Shown here: positions 55,592-64,000 of the stretch, one piece after another
How the letters are laid out: each line of letters opens with the position of its first letter
How positions within the stretch are numbered: position 1 is the stretch's first letter
Source of the DNA: Misgurnus anguillicaudatus
Taxonomy: Eukaryota > Chordata > Actinopteri > Cypriniformes > Cobitidae
DNA: 64,000 nt
Direction of reading: 5' to 3'
NCBI RefSeq assembly: GCF_027580225.2
Contig: NC_073354.2
Location: forward strand, 5,184,001-5,248,000
Position numbers and translations under genes: made by a program
Notes under the pieces: generated by a model
Databases searched by the model: none
Told to the model about the DNA's origin: nothing
Seen by the model: the letters and a program-made list of their open reading frames with translations, nothing else

Positions 55592-57287
55592 CTCTTTCAC
55601 CGCCATTGACAAGTTATCTCGTCAATTAAGAGAAAACATTTCCCTGCCAATGACGCTTTTCTGACGTGTTTTTACGGTAATCTATAATTCCACTTTCATC
55701 TATTGGGGGGGGGGCGCTCTTACCCAACTTATAAAAAACTGAGGCATTAACTTAGCAAATAGTTCATACCTGTAGTTCTGATTCTGATCTCTAACAAAAA
55801 GATCTAATGGTCTTTTACAAAAATGCAATTATTTCAGCTTTTTGCTCAAAATGTGGTATATTTAAAGAAACCTACCCATATTTGAGAGTTATAAAAAGAG
55901 AACAAATTAAGATAAGATGAAACCTTGTTTTCCATTTTGTTTAAAAGCAGTCTGTTCTTTCATTTTAAATATATTTGTATGTTTATATATTTATGGAAGA
56001 AAATTTTCCTGGAAGTGTCACGGTGATCCGTGTCATGTTTTGTTTGTCTCTCCGATTACGTCACCTGGACATTCACGGACTGATTCATCACACCTGTTCC
56101 CTGTTAAGTGTTGTGTATTTATACTGCTGTCTGTTTCTCACCTGTCGCCGGATCATTGTCATTGTCATTACTACCCTGTCTGTTCCCCCTGTCACATTTT
56201 GGATGTTCCTGTGTTGCTGTTTTACTCCTTGTGTTTTGTTTCTGTTCATTTTATATTAAATGTTATTTATTTCATGGTGAACCCTGCACTTGCGTCCTGA
56301 TTCTTGTTCCCAGTCGTGACAGAATGATCCGGCCAGACTGGACGCAGCGGGTTCACGGAGGGCGGCTCCCCCAGGAGTTTCGTCGAGGGGGAGTAGTGAC
56401 ATCGGGGTTCATTCCCCATCAGCCCCGATGTCTCTTGGGGACCACCGTGAGCGATCGCTCGCTCCTGCGAGCATGCGGGAGGAGGATCGGCCCAGGCGGT
56501 CCCCCAACGGTTGAGTCGTCGTCGACGGTCCCTCGGAGAACCACCATCCTGCTCGCAGGGGGATCCGGAACGGACCACGCCCGATCATTTCCCCGGGGTG
56601 GCTACCGTGAGAGGGTCTCCGTTTCCGCGAGGGGATGGGAGATGACTTCCGGGGGCAGCTGATCGTCGGCGATTCCCAGGAGGGGGGTAATTCGTCTGCC
56701 TCGGTTCTCGGAGCGATCGCTCCGGTTCTCCTGGCGCAGTCCGGCCTACCGTTCCTGTTGGTCTCATCCCGGCGGCTGCCGGCTTCGCCAGGGTCCCCAA
56801 GCCCTCCACCCCTCCCTTGGACTCTCGCTACCAGACTTTTGTGTTTGTTTTGTTTAGGTGAGTGTCTGGTAGCCACTCTTAGAGGGAGGGGTCATGTCAC
56901 GGTGATCCGTGTCATGTTTTGTTTGTCTCTCCGATTACGTCACCTGGACATTCACGGACTGATTCATCACACCTGTTCCCTGTTAAGTGTTGTGTATTTA
57001 TACTGCTGTCTGTTTCTCACCTGTCGCCGGATCATTGTCATTGTCATTACTACCCTGTCTGTTCCCCGTGTCACATTTTGGATGTTCCTGTGTTGCTGTT
57101 TTACTCCTCGTGTTTTGTTTCTGTTCATTTTATATTAAATGTTATTTATTTCATGGTGAACCCTGCACTTGCGTCCTGATTCTTGTTCCCAGTCGTGACA
57201 GGAAGGCAATTTGTGAAACTTTTGTGAAAATCACAAAAAATGCTGGCGGCCAACTTTTTAAAAAAAAAAAGGCTGTCGGGAAATGAG
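55592..57287. mobile_element. TTAA-flanked element, copy split by an LTR element
   Basis: TTAA at 55588-55591 and 57288-57291. It begins CTCTTTCACCGCCATTGACA and ends GGCTGTCGGGAAATGAG. It contains the same internal blocks as copy 2 in reverse order (TTAAGAGAAAACATTTCCCT, GAAACCTACCCATATTTGAG). The LTR element 56016-57200 is inserted in it, so it predates that insertion. Confidence 0.8.
56016..57200 (+). mobile_element. Short non-autonomous LTR element, complete
   Basis: Two 306-bp LTRs (56016-56321 and 56895-57200; TGTCACGGTGATCCG..CCAGTCGTGACA) differ at about two positions. They enclose a 573-bp internal region and are bracketed by the 5-bp duplication GGAAG (56011-56015 and 57201-57205). 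A purine tract AGAGGGAGGGG precedes the 3' LTR. The internal region is nearly identical to that of 34474-36592 although the LTRs differ widely. No protease, RT or integrase is encoded, so it must rely on a helper. The near-identity of its LTRs indicates a young insertion. Confidence 0.93.
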
Positions 57288-57352
57288 TTAAAGTACATAT
57301 TTTCAAAAATATTACTCAAGTAAATGTAACAAAGTAATTGTAGCACCGTACT

Positions 57353-57365
57353 ACTACCCACCTCT
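57353..57365. repeat. hAT-like terminus (CTACCCACCTCTG)
   Basis: The preceding ATTACTCAAGTAAATGTAAC and this end resemble the complement of CAGAGGTG-type termini (compare 15406). No opposite end was found. Confidence 0.4.
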
Positions 57366-57456
57366 GATCAGCTTTAGGTTTTGCTAATGAGGCTAAATAC
57401 TTTTTGAAGTTTGAAGGTAGCTGACTTGTTGCCTTTCTGCCTCAAGAGGTACTGAC

Positions 57457-58635
57457 CACGTTTACATGCACCCTAATACTGCGATTATACTTTACCTCAT
57501 GTAAACGCAATAATTAGATAAAAATAATGCGATTAAGCTCATAATCGCAGTAAGTATAATCGCATTAAAAGAGGTGGCGTACGCCATTTATAATCGCAGT
57601 ATGCGTCCATGTAAACGCTTTTATACCGCACTAACTGAAGTGCGCGTGTGTTTAAGTCACGCACCTTAAGCACAAATTCGTTTTAAACTTGACATTAGGA
57701 AGTTTTACGTGAACTCTGCCAACACGACTTGCTGTCAGCAGTCTGTCTTCATCCAGAAACAGCTCAAATAACACAACAGCAGTGTATAAAACCTTTAAGG
57801 GACATTATAACGATAATTATAACAATAAATAAATTAGTGACCACATCATAATCATAACTTCATGCTAATTCGCTCAACGAGCGCAGCATTACCTAATATT
57901 GGATATTTCTTGTAATAAAAACTTTTTTGCAATTGTTTTCATGTCACTGAATATGCTGTGTTGCATTTACACAGCGGGAAACCAGCAGATGTCGTCAACT
58001 CGCTGCGTTTCGCGTAACTAAACAATGAATGTAGTAGTTTGTGTACCTTTTGGCGTAGTCAGTGTGGTAGAAAAAGCATTAAGTATGAATTTCACAGCAA
58101 CAACTGCATCAGCTCTGGATACCTGAGGTAATTTTATGTTATAGACCTCAGCAATGAATGAGCTTTCTACTGCATTTAAGTGCGCGTGCACTTCAGGTTA
58201 AAATAGTTTTGATTGGCTGTCAATGGTTCATCGTTCATTATGTGCCAAAATCGTTATCGTTATAGTTGTTGTGTGAACTCTGCTATTATCTTTAATATAA
58301 AACGATTTTTTAAACTATATTTTATATAGTTTTAATGTGAACGCCCTTTACAGGCACTGTCATATTTATATCTTCATCACGGCACCGGATAATGAAATAC
58401 ATCCATAACAACGTGTTTGTCATTTAACGTAAGTAAATTAAAACAGTGGACCATATATGTGAGTTCATCATTCGTGCTCTGCATTGGGCTATGTGTGAAT
58501 AATCCGAAAATAAAAACTGCATGTAAACAGGAGTGAAGAGGTTAGCTCCAGTCATGTAAACATCTTACTGCGATTAAGACCTTACTCGCATTATTGGAAA
58601 TAATCGCATTATTGGTGTGCATGTAAACGAGCTCA
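57457..58635. mobile_element. DNA element with CGTTTACATGCACC ends
   Basis: The left end CACGTTTACATGCACCCTAA and right end TTGGTGTGCATGTAAACGAG are inverted, and ACTGAC lies on both sides, possibly part of a duplication. The subterminal zones repeat TAATCGCA / TGCGATTA motifs. Bases 57805-58370 may contain a further nested element (ATTATAACGATAATTATAAC, then ATCGTTATCGTTATAGTTGT). No transposase. Confidence 0.65.
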
Positions 58636-60040
58636 CTGACTCAAACAATGACTGGAAACACATCCAGACAGCTTTATAGGCACCGTAATGAAATTCTTTT
58701 TGAAATATAAACAGAGCACCTTTGTGATAACTAATCCCACATTTAAAAAATGCAATACTAATTTCTAGCTAGAAATGCAATCAAAATGTGTAAAAAGTAA
58801 AAATATGACCTTATCTACACAAAATTACACAAAAGGTTTTTTTGCCACCATTTTATTTTTTTTTTAAACTCAACCAGGCTCAACCAATCACATTTCCCAC
58901 GCACACACGCATAGAATGGTGTGATGAAGGTATCTCAGGAGTTAGAAACTAACCAAACTTTGGAATCGGACGTGCCTTGATGCCTTCCCGCCTTGGAAAT
59001 TTTACTACACAAGCACAAATGCATAAAGATTTACACAAACATTCCCTCACATCCTGATGCATTATTTGAGGACTTTTTCTGGGCACAGGCCAGCCTTTGT
59101 CAGCTAGTCGTAAAGTTTGCACTTGGATTCTGTATCTCTTCATCCAGTAAAAGGTGTTGAAAGTCTTTAAAAAACAATCCCAGAATAAAATGACAGACAA
59201 TACAAACTATAAATGTTTTCAGAAATATTGACTGCCCAAACCACATGTATCCCACGGCTGGTGAATCAGAATTTACACAACTTCAACCCATGTTGACCAT
59301 GCACTTCTGGCGTCTGGTGTGTTGATCTGGCTACCACGTGAAGGATAAATGTGCACTTAAATTAGTTAAATTAGAAACACAGCCTTTAAAACTTAACAGA
59401 AGTTGCATTTTCTTATCCCTGCTGCCTATGATTTTATAAGAACACACCTGACCTAGCTGAGAAACACTACAATAAGGCATCGTAATTTACCTTCTCTTCA
59501 TTACGTGTTAAGGGCGAAGTGTAGTCCATTTTTTCCATGTATGTAAGGGGCTGTGTACAGTGCGCAAAAACACTGTGCGTTGCCTGCCTGTGAACGGACC
59601 ATGCTGTGTTTTTCAGGTTGCCTGTATCCAGGGCTTTCCTAATCCCTTACTTCTGTTCTGCTCGGATCACTTTGAGCGGAGTGACATGCTGTGAAATTCT
59701 GAGCTCAGACTCTAGACTAGATTTTTTTCTGCTATTCATTCGAAAGTGGTGACACAAAGACACAGAAAGACATGGTCAAAGCGAACTAGATGCAAAGAAA
59801 TAGTCAAAGAAACTTATTTTCTACATTTCACTCAGTGTGATGTATTCAAAAGTGCAGTCCATAATTTTTGCGTAATTTGAAGGTTTTACACTTAGAAATG
59901 AATACAATGAGAATATAAATGAAGGGCTCAGATGCAAAACCCTCTAAGTGCCTCTGACATTTTTTCTTGTAAATTAGTTTTTTTTCAGGCTCTTTTATTG
60001 CGCAACAATAATGCCCTCTCAACAGTTGTCAGTCCTTTAA
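58636..60040. other. Intronic stretch without recognised gene
   Basis: Frame 58949-59200 and others lack domains and splice context. No repeat termini seen. Confidence 0.4.
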
Positions 60041-60049
60041 ATATAGTTT

Positions 60050-60245
60050 TAGGGGGCGTGCACACCAAAGCCTTTTTTACGTGCCTGAAAATGCCCGGCG
60101 AACACCGAATGCCAGCTTTTTTTCAGCCAACTGCAGGCTTTCTTCTGCTGAGCGCTTTGTTTATCTGTTGTTGAATGATGCGCCAGTTGGTTGTTGTGAT
60201 ATTGGTCCCGCCCCTCCTCCACTGTGATTGGACGGCTTTGTGAGA
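60050..60245. repeat. Harbinger-like MITE fragment
   Basis: It begins GGGGGCGTGCACACCAAAGC after TTA. It contains GGTTGTTGTGATATTGGTCC and CCTCCTCCACTGTGATTGGA, the complement of text in 47690-48033. The right end is missing, replaced at about 60250 by GGCGGAGCCAGGG, a hAT-type end. Confidence 0.6.
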
Positions 60246-60308
60246 ACCATTGGCGGAGCCAGGGATTTTTTTATAGGGGTGGCCGGGCAAGGGCCAGCAG
60301 TTACTCTG

Positions 60309-60725
60309 CACTGTATAAAAAAATCCGTAGAAGAGCAGCTGGTTGCCGGTAACTTACTGTAAACTTAAATTTATTGTATTTACTGGCAAGAGTTTGTTCA
60401 AAGTTAAATAAATTTTAAATATTAACAAGTCTTTATCTTTACAGAATAAAACTATACAATAACAGCCTCATGCAAAGCATTCTGTGAACCAGAAATCATC
60501 ATCAACCTTTTTCTGTTTTTTGCTTCAGATTTTGTTTCCCAGAATGCTTTGTTTGATGCTGTTATTTTAGTTTTACTCTGTAAAGACAAAGACTTGTTAA
60601 TGTTTAATGTTCATTTAACTTTGAACAAAATGTTGCCAGTAAATAACATAAATTTAAATTTACAGTAAGTTACCAGTAACCAGCTGCAAGTAATACTGTA
60701 ATTTCTACGGAATTTTTTTACAGTG
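60309..60725. mobile_element. CACTG palindromic element
   Basis: It starts CACTGTATAAAAAAATCCGT and ends TACGGAATTTTTTTACAGTG, with long inverted arms (CAGCTGGTTGCCGGTAACTT versus AAGTTACCAGTAACCAGCTG, and GCATTCTGTGAACC versus TTTCCCAGAATGC). About 417 bp. A 2-bp duplication is not evident at this copy. Confidence 0.75.
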
Positions 60726-61163
60726 ATGGGGTGGCACATAAAATCTCTAACATCAATAATTTTTTTTTTTAAGTATTACATAGGTGCGTTAATCACAATG
60801 ATGTATAACGTATTTGCTACAATACTTTAATTTTAATTAAAATGAATTGAAATTCACATACAATTTAGTGTCATAATTCAACCTCATGTTTTTTTTTAAA
60901 CTATTTGATCAAATAAAACTTTTTAAAATTTACTTTGAAACCAGAATTTATATTTCCCATTTATTTATATTTTGTAGGCCACTGAAATGTATTTTACTAA
61001 AATTCATTTGGCTGCTTCTTGCTACTCTTTCTGAAGAATGATGCTATATCTGCTGCCTTTCTCTTCATTTTCCCCACATTTCAGTGATTGTCTGACATTA
61101 AAACACTAAAGCAAAACATTAAAACATTACCATGTTTGTCTTAAGTTTATGTGTAGATTAGAG

Positions 61164-61260
61164 CAGAGGTCCCCAACCACAGGGTCGCGACCCAGTACCG
61201 GGTCGTGGACAAGTTGCCACCGGGTCGCAAGAACGTCCCGGAATTTTAATAATCGGGTAT
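61164..61260. mobile_element. hAT-type 5' end fragment (CAGAGGTCCCCAACC)
   Basis: CAGAGGTCCCCAACCACAGG followed by repeated GGGTCGCGACC / CCGGGTCG motifs is a typical hAT terminus. The matching 3' end was not found within the window. Confidence 0.55.
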
Positions 61261-62212
61261 TTTGTACTTTAAGAGCCGACTTCAAATAACATCGATCATT
61301 TCCACTGTTGTACAGAGTCGCGCTCTCTCTTTTTCTTGGTCTCTCTCTCTCTACCAGCGCATCAGCGATCACATTGCTGTCATAAGAGTTTTGAGCATAC
61401 AGTACTTCTAAAACACAATCGATCAAAGAATTGCAGAGTTATAACTTTATGAATAATTTGCAAATGTACCTCGCAAATCATGTAAATACGCGGAGACGTT
61501 CAACTGTGTGACATGGGCATCGCAAATGACTGAAAAGTAATTATTTTATTCTTCTTTAAAACAACTTCAGAATTATCCAGCGATCGTGGCACCATGATCA
61601 TAATAAACTATTAATCATATTTTAACGGCTGTGCTTTTAACGTAGGTTTGAAAAGGAACCTAAACTGTCAATCATCATTAAAATCATATGGTAAACGTGA
61701 GCCTCTGCGCCCAGCCGCAATTCTTCTGGCATCTCTCCTCCTTCACTGCATTTTTTTTTTGTTCTGTTACTTGGACTTGGGGCTCGAGCCCGACCAAGAT
61801 TCGAACTGCCTCCGAGAACAGCAAGCCAAGTTCATTTACCATTGATTATTAAGACTAAATGGACAGGTAAACTAGTGAAACAATGAAAGTAAAAAAACAA
61901 TCCGCCAAAATATGGTTTTACACATCTATAGAAAATAGACTATAACTAAAGCAATTATTCATTGTCCGAATGCAAGGTTATGTTTATTCCGTTGAAAGCG
62001 TTATACATTTCAAAAAGAGAATTTTCAGCACTTTGTTTGAACCGCAACTCAGCGACCAACACTGTGAACTAAACTGTGACTTGAGATTTGGCTCGAGACT
62101 TGATGGTTAAGACTTGCTTGGACTTGACCATGTGTGACTTGTCCCCACCTCTGCTTCTTACTATAAACCACTAAGGATGTCTAACATGCAACCCAGCAAA
62201 GGAATGAAGCAG

Positions 62213-62925
62213 TCAAGAATATTCAATTGTTTCAAAAGCTCGACTGAAGTTAACCAAATCAGCATGTATGTCCATTTTGGGGAAGCTGTTAAGTGCATCA
62301 TGCCATTGTTGCAGAATTTGAATCAAGGCAGTGTCGACTGATCTGTTTCTCATAAAGCCGTGTTGTGATGGTTCGATTTTAGTAACTCTATCCTCCAGAA
62401 TAGCATCTCTGAGGATTTCTTCAAACACTTTTCCAACACAGCTGAGTAGTGAGATCTGGTGATAATCTGTTGGAAAACTAGGCTTTGCTTTTTTAGGAAC
62501 AGCTTTTACTATGGCCTCCTTCCATTGTTTTGGGAAAATGTTATGCTGAATGCATGTATTGAAGATGTCAGGGAGGAATGCAGTCAGAGGAGGTAAACTA
62601 CAGTTTGACAACTCGCAGATAACTTCTTCCTCAGACAGAGAAATGTGTAGTTCCACACGGAAGCAAAATGTCAAGCCAAAGTGTCACATTCACGTTGCAT
62701 GATGTTTTGGTCCTGAGACACCATGTCACTCTTATCCCCATCCATTCCCATTATGTTCCTCATTGACTTAAACCATTGTTTTGGCATGGAGCATTGCAGT
62801 TCCTCCATCTCATGCTGGTAATTTTGTTTCTTTCCATTCTTAATTTTTGGCAATGATTGATTTTATTTAGCAGAACATAAAGCACGCTGTCTGTCTTTTA
62901 TCAGGTCTTTGATTTGAACTGTCGT
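62213..62925 (-). pseudogene. Non-LTR retrotransposon reverse-transcriptase relic
   Basis: Minus-strand frames read IKDLIKDRQRAL, a stop, SLPKIKNGKKQNYQHEMEEL and PKQWFKSMRNIMGMDGDKSD (the endonuclease-RT linker). After a frameshift near 62671 they continue with FPKQWKEAIVKAVPKKAKPS, SLLSCVGKVFEEILRDAILE, QHGFMRNRSVDTALIQ and ADLVNFSRAFETIE. The last is RT motif A, in which the catalytic Asp (normally VDFSRAFD) is Asn. The RT then ends at a stop near 62213, so the YxDD block is absent. A dead LINE fragment, antisense to ext1. Confidence 0.85.
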
Positions 62926-63057
62926 CTATGTGTTTGTGAAAGAGATTTTCTTTAATAGAACTGTTAGCACCAACCTTAGTCTTAGGATCCGTAACGTCAT
63001 GAATGTAAGAAAAAATGTATTTGTAGACATTTGTGAAACTTTTCTGAAAACACCTAT

Positions 63058-63255
63058 TGGCAGTTTCCCGGACAGGGATTATCTTAAGCCAGGACTAGAC
63101 CTCAGTTTAAATGAGAAATATAACTAGTTTCAACAAACATACCTTAATAAAAACATTATTTATATGCATTTTTATGCAAACAAAGAGCACTGATGTATTT
63201 TAAGATATGTCAGTGCAAGTTGTTTTGAGTTTGGACAGCTCTTACATTTATTTTA
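63058..63255. repeat. MITE fragment (AGTTTCCCGGACAGGGATTA end)
   Basis: AGTTTCCCGGACAGGGATTA, then TCTTAAGCCAGGACTAG, is a terminus common in fish repeats. The opposite end (complementary GGGAAACT) is not present, so borders are approximate. Confidence 0.45.
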
Positions 63256-63289
63256 GTCTAGTGTATAATAGTGGAAATAAAGATTACTG

Positions 63290-63375
63290 TAAAAACTTGT
63301 CAAAAAAGCATCATTGGCAGGGAAATGTTTTCTCTTAATTGACAATTATAACTCGTTAATGGTGGCGAAATAGGT
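63290..63375. repeat. TTAA-element end fragment
   Basis: CATTGGCAGGGAAATGTTTT then CTCTTAATTGACAATTATAA matches the right end of the 23841-24318 copy. The rest of the element is missing. Confidence 0.6.
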
Positions 63376-63835
63376 GTATAAAACTGTGACACCTTCATTC
63401 ATTCATTCAATTCTTCCGTGCACTTTTGCTGAAAAATTGTTGTGACGTTTAATGGATTCTGCCAACAAACCGGTATTTCTGAATGGCCTGATGTCAGGAT
63501 TAAGCAGATTTGAAGCGATAGTATTTGATGAGTGATACGTTCTGAGAGCATTCATCAATATCATTAACTCGTTTAGCGGCCTTTGCATTTGAGCTCTTTA
63601 AGAAATATGAACAGACTAGTAATATTAACCAAGCTGATATGTGTATTAATTTTGACTGCTCCAATATGGTCTTCTAAATTTAAAATGAGATTTTATACGT
63701 TACAGTATGTTTATTCGATGACAAATGTTATTTTTTTGCAATTGCATTTAATAGAGGCACACAATACCTTTATTAATAATAGTCCCAAGAACAGCAAACG
63801 CAATAATGAACATTTACTTTATATAGTGCTTTATC

Positions 63836-64000
63836 CAGCATGATCTCATGAGAATATGTCTGTATTTTTACATAAAGTGTGGTTGCACCACACATACATT
63901 TAATAAAGTTTCACTGTCTGAAACTTATAATATTGAGTGTTGACAGGACTAACACGTTTATTATTTACGTTTAACCAGCTTTACTATGGAGGACCACAAG
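63836..64000. repeat. Possible start of another long foldback element
   Basis: TGATCTCATGAGAATATGTC resembles the conserved left end AACCTGATCTCACGAA of elements A and C, and is followed by the small palindrome GTGTGGTTGCACCACAC. The core would lie outside the window. Confidence 0.3.

Larger units (their letters stand above)
54893..64000 (+). other. ext1: ext1 intron 4 (5' part; 3' end outside window)
   Basis: The intron begins with the donor GTTAGT and continues to the end of the window. No candidate for the next EXT1 exon was found by reading for its conserved peptide. It contains TTAA, LTR, hAT-like, CACTG and LINE relics. The stretches 58640-60040 and 61270-62210 hold nothing I can name beyond AT-rich unique-looking sequence. 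Confidence 0.8.

Noticed and set aside
54893..64000. Search for the next ext1 exon (equivalent of human exon 5)
   Set aside because: No reading frame resembling IIQDRIF..DFPYYYANLG with splice sites was found. It most likely lies beyond the window.

Overview
The window reads as vertebrate nuclear DNA from a teleost fish, most likely a cyprinid. It is AT-rich, intron-dominated and crowded with DNA transposons, MITEs, foldback elements and a few retroelements. I see no operon, ribosome-binding site, CRISPR array or long intact open reading frame. Nearly all open reading frames lie in introns or repeats and are chance or transposon-derived.

The only host gene I can support is an EXT1-type exostosin (ext1 paralogue) on the + strand. 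Three consecutive internal coding exons are present: 26635-26728 (94 bp), 48292-48399 (108 bp) and 54773-54892 (120 bp). All have AG/GT splice borders, compatible phases, and the same lengths as I recall for human EXT1 exons 2, 3 and 4. Exon 1 must lie upstream and exon 5 downstream. The window is therefore the tail of intron 1, all of introns 2 and 3, and the head of intron 4.

Intron 1 (1-26634) holds a TA-flanked DNA element (5428-6446) nested in a TTAA-flanked element (5081-6791), a hAT-type element with a perfect 8-bp duplication (7020-8084), a TTAA-flanked 1-kb element (18229-19278), several foldback elements and microsatellites. Intron 2 (26729-48291) holds a 3.7-kb Foldback-like element whose inverted ends are tandem arrays (27265-30934), inserted in an antisense L1 relic. 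It also holds two dead Tc1-like transposase copies, a solo LTR, a tandem LTR-internal-LTR-internal-LTR array (34474-36592), several hAT-type elements, and a 9-bp-duplication element carrying a dead RecQ-like helicase first exon (46511-47350). Intron 3 has a 0.5-kb giant hairpin (49091-49576), a hAT-type element nested in a CACTG element, and another palindromic element. Intron 4 has a second short LTR element (56016-57200) nested in a TTAA element, and an antisense LINE reverse-transcriptase relic (62213-62925).

The most unusual signals are: (1) a 91-bp tract (29706-29796) with 14 A-to-G differences and almost nothing else relative to its sister repeat unit, with an ADAR-like 5' neighbour bias, lying inside an element that would fold into long double-stranded RNA; (2) a foldback family whose core is conserved while its long hairpin arms differ completely between copies; (3) the helicase-exon transposon. 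I could not search any repeat library, so whether these families are already catalogued is open.
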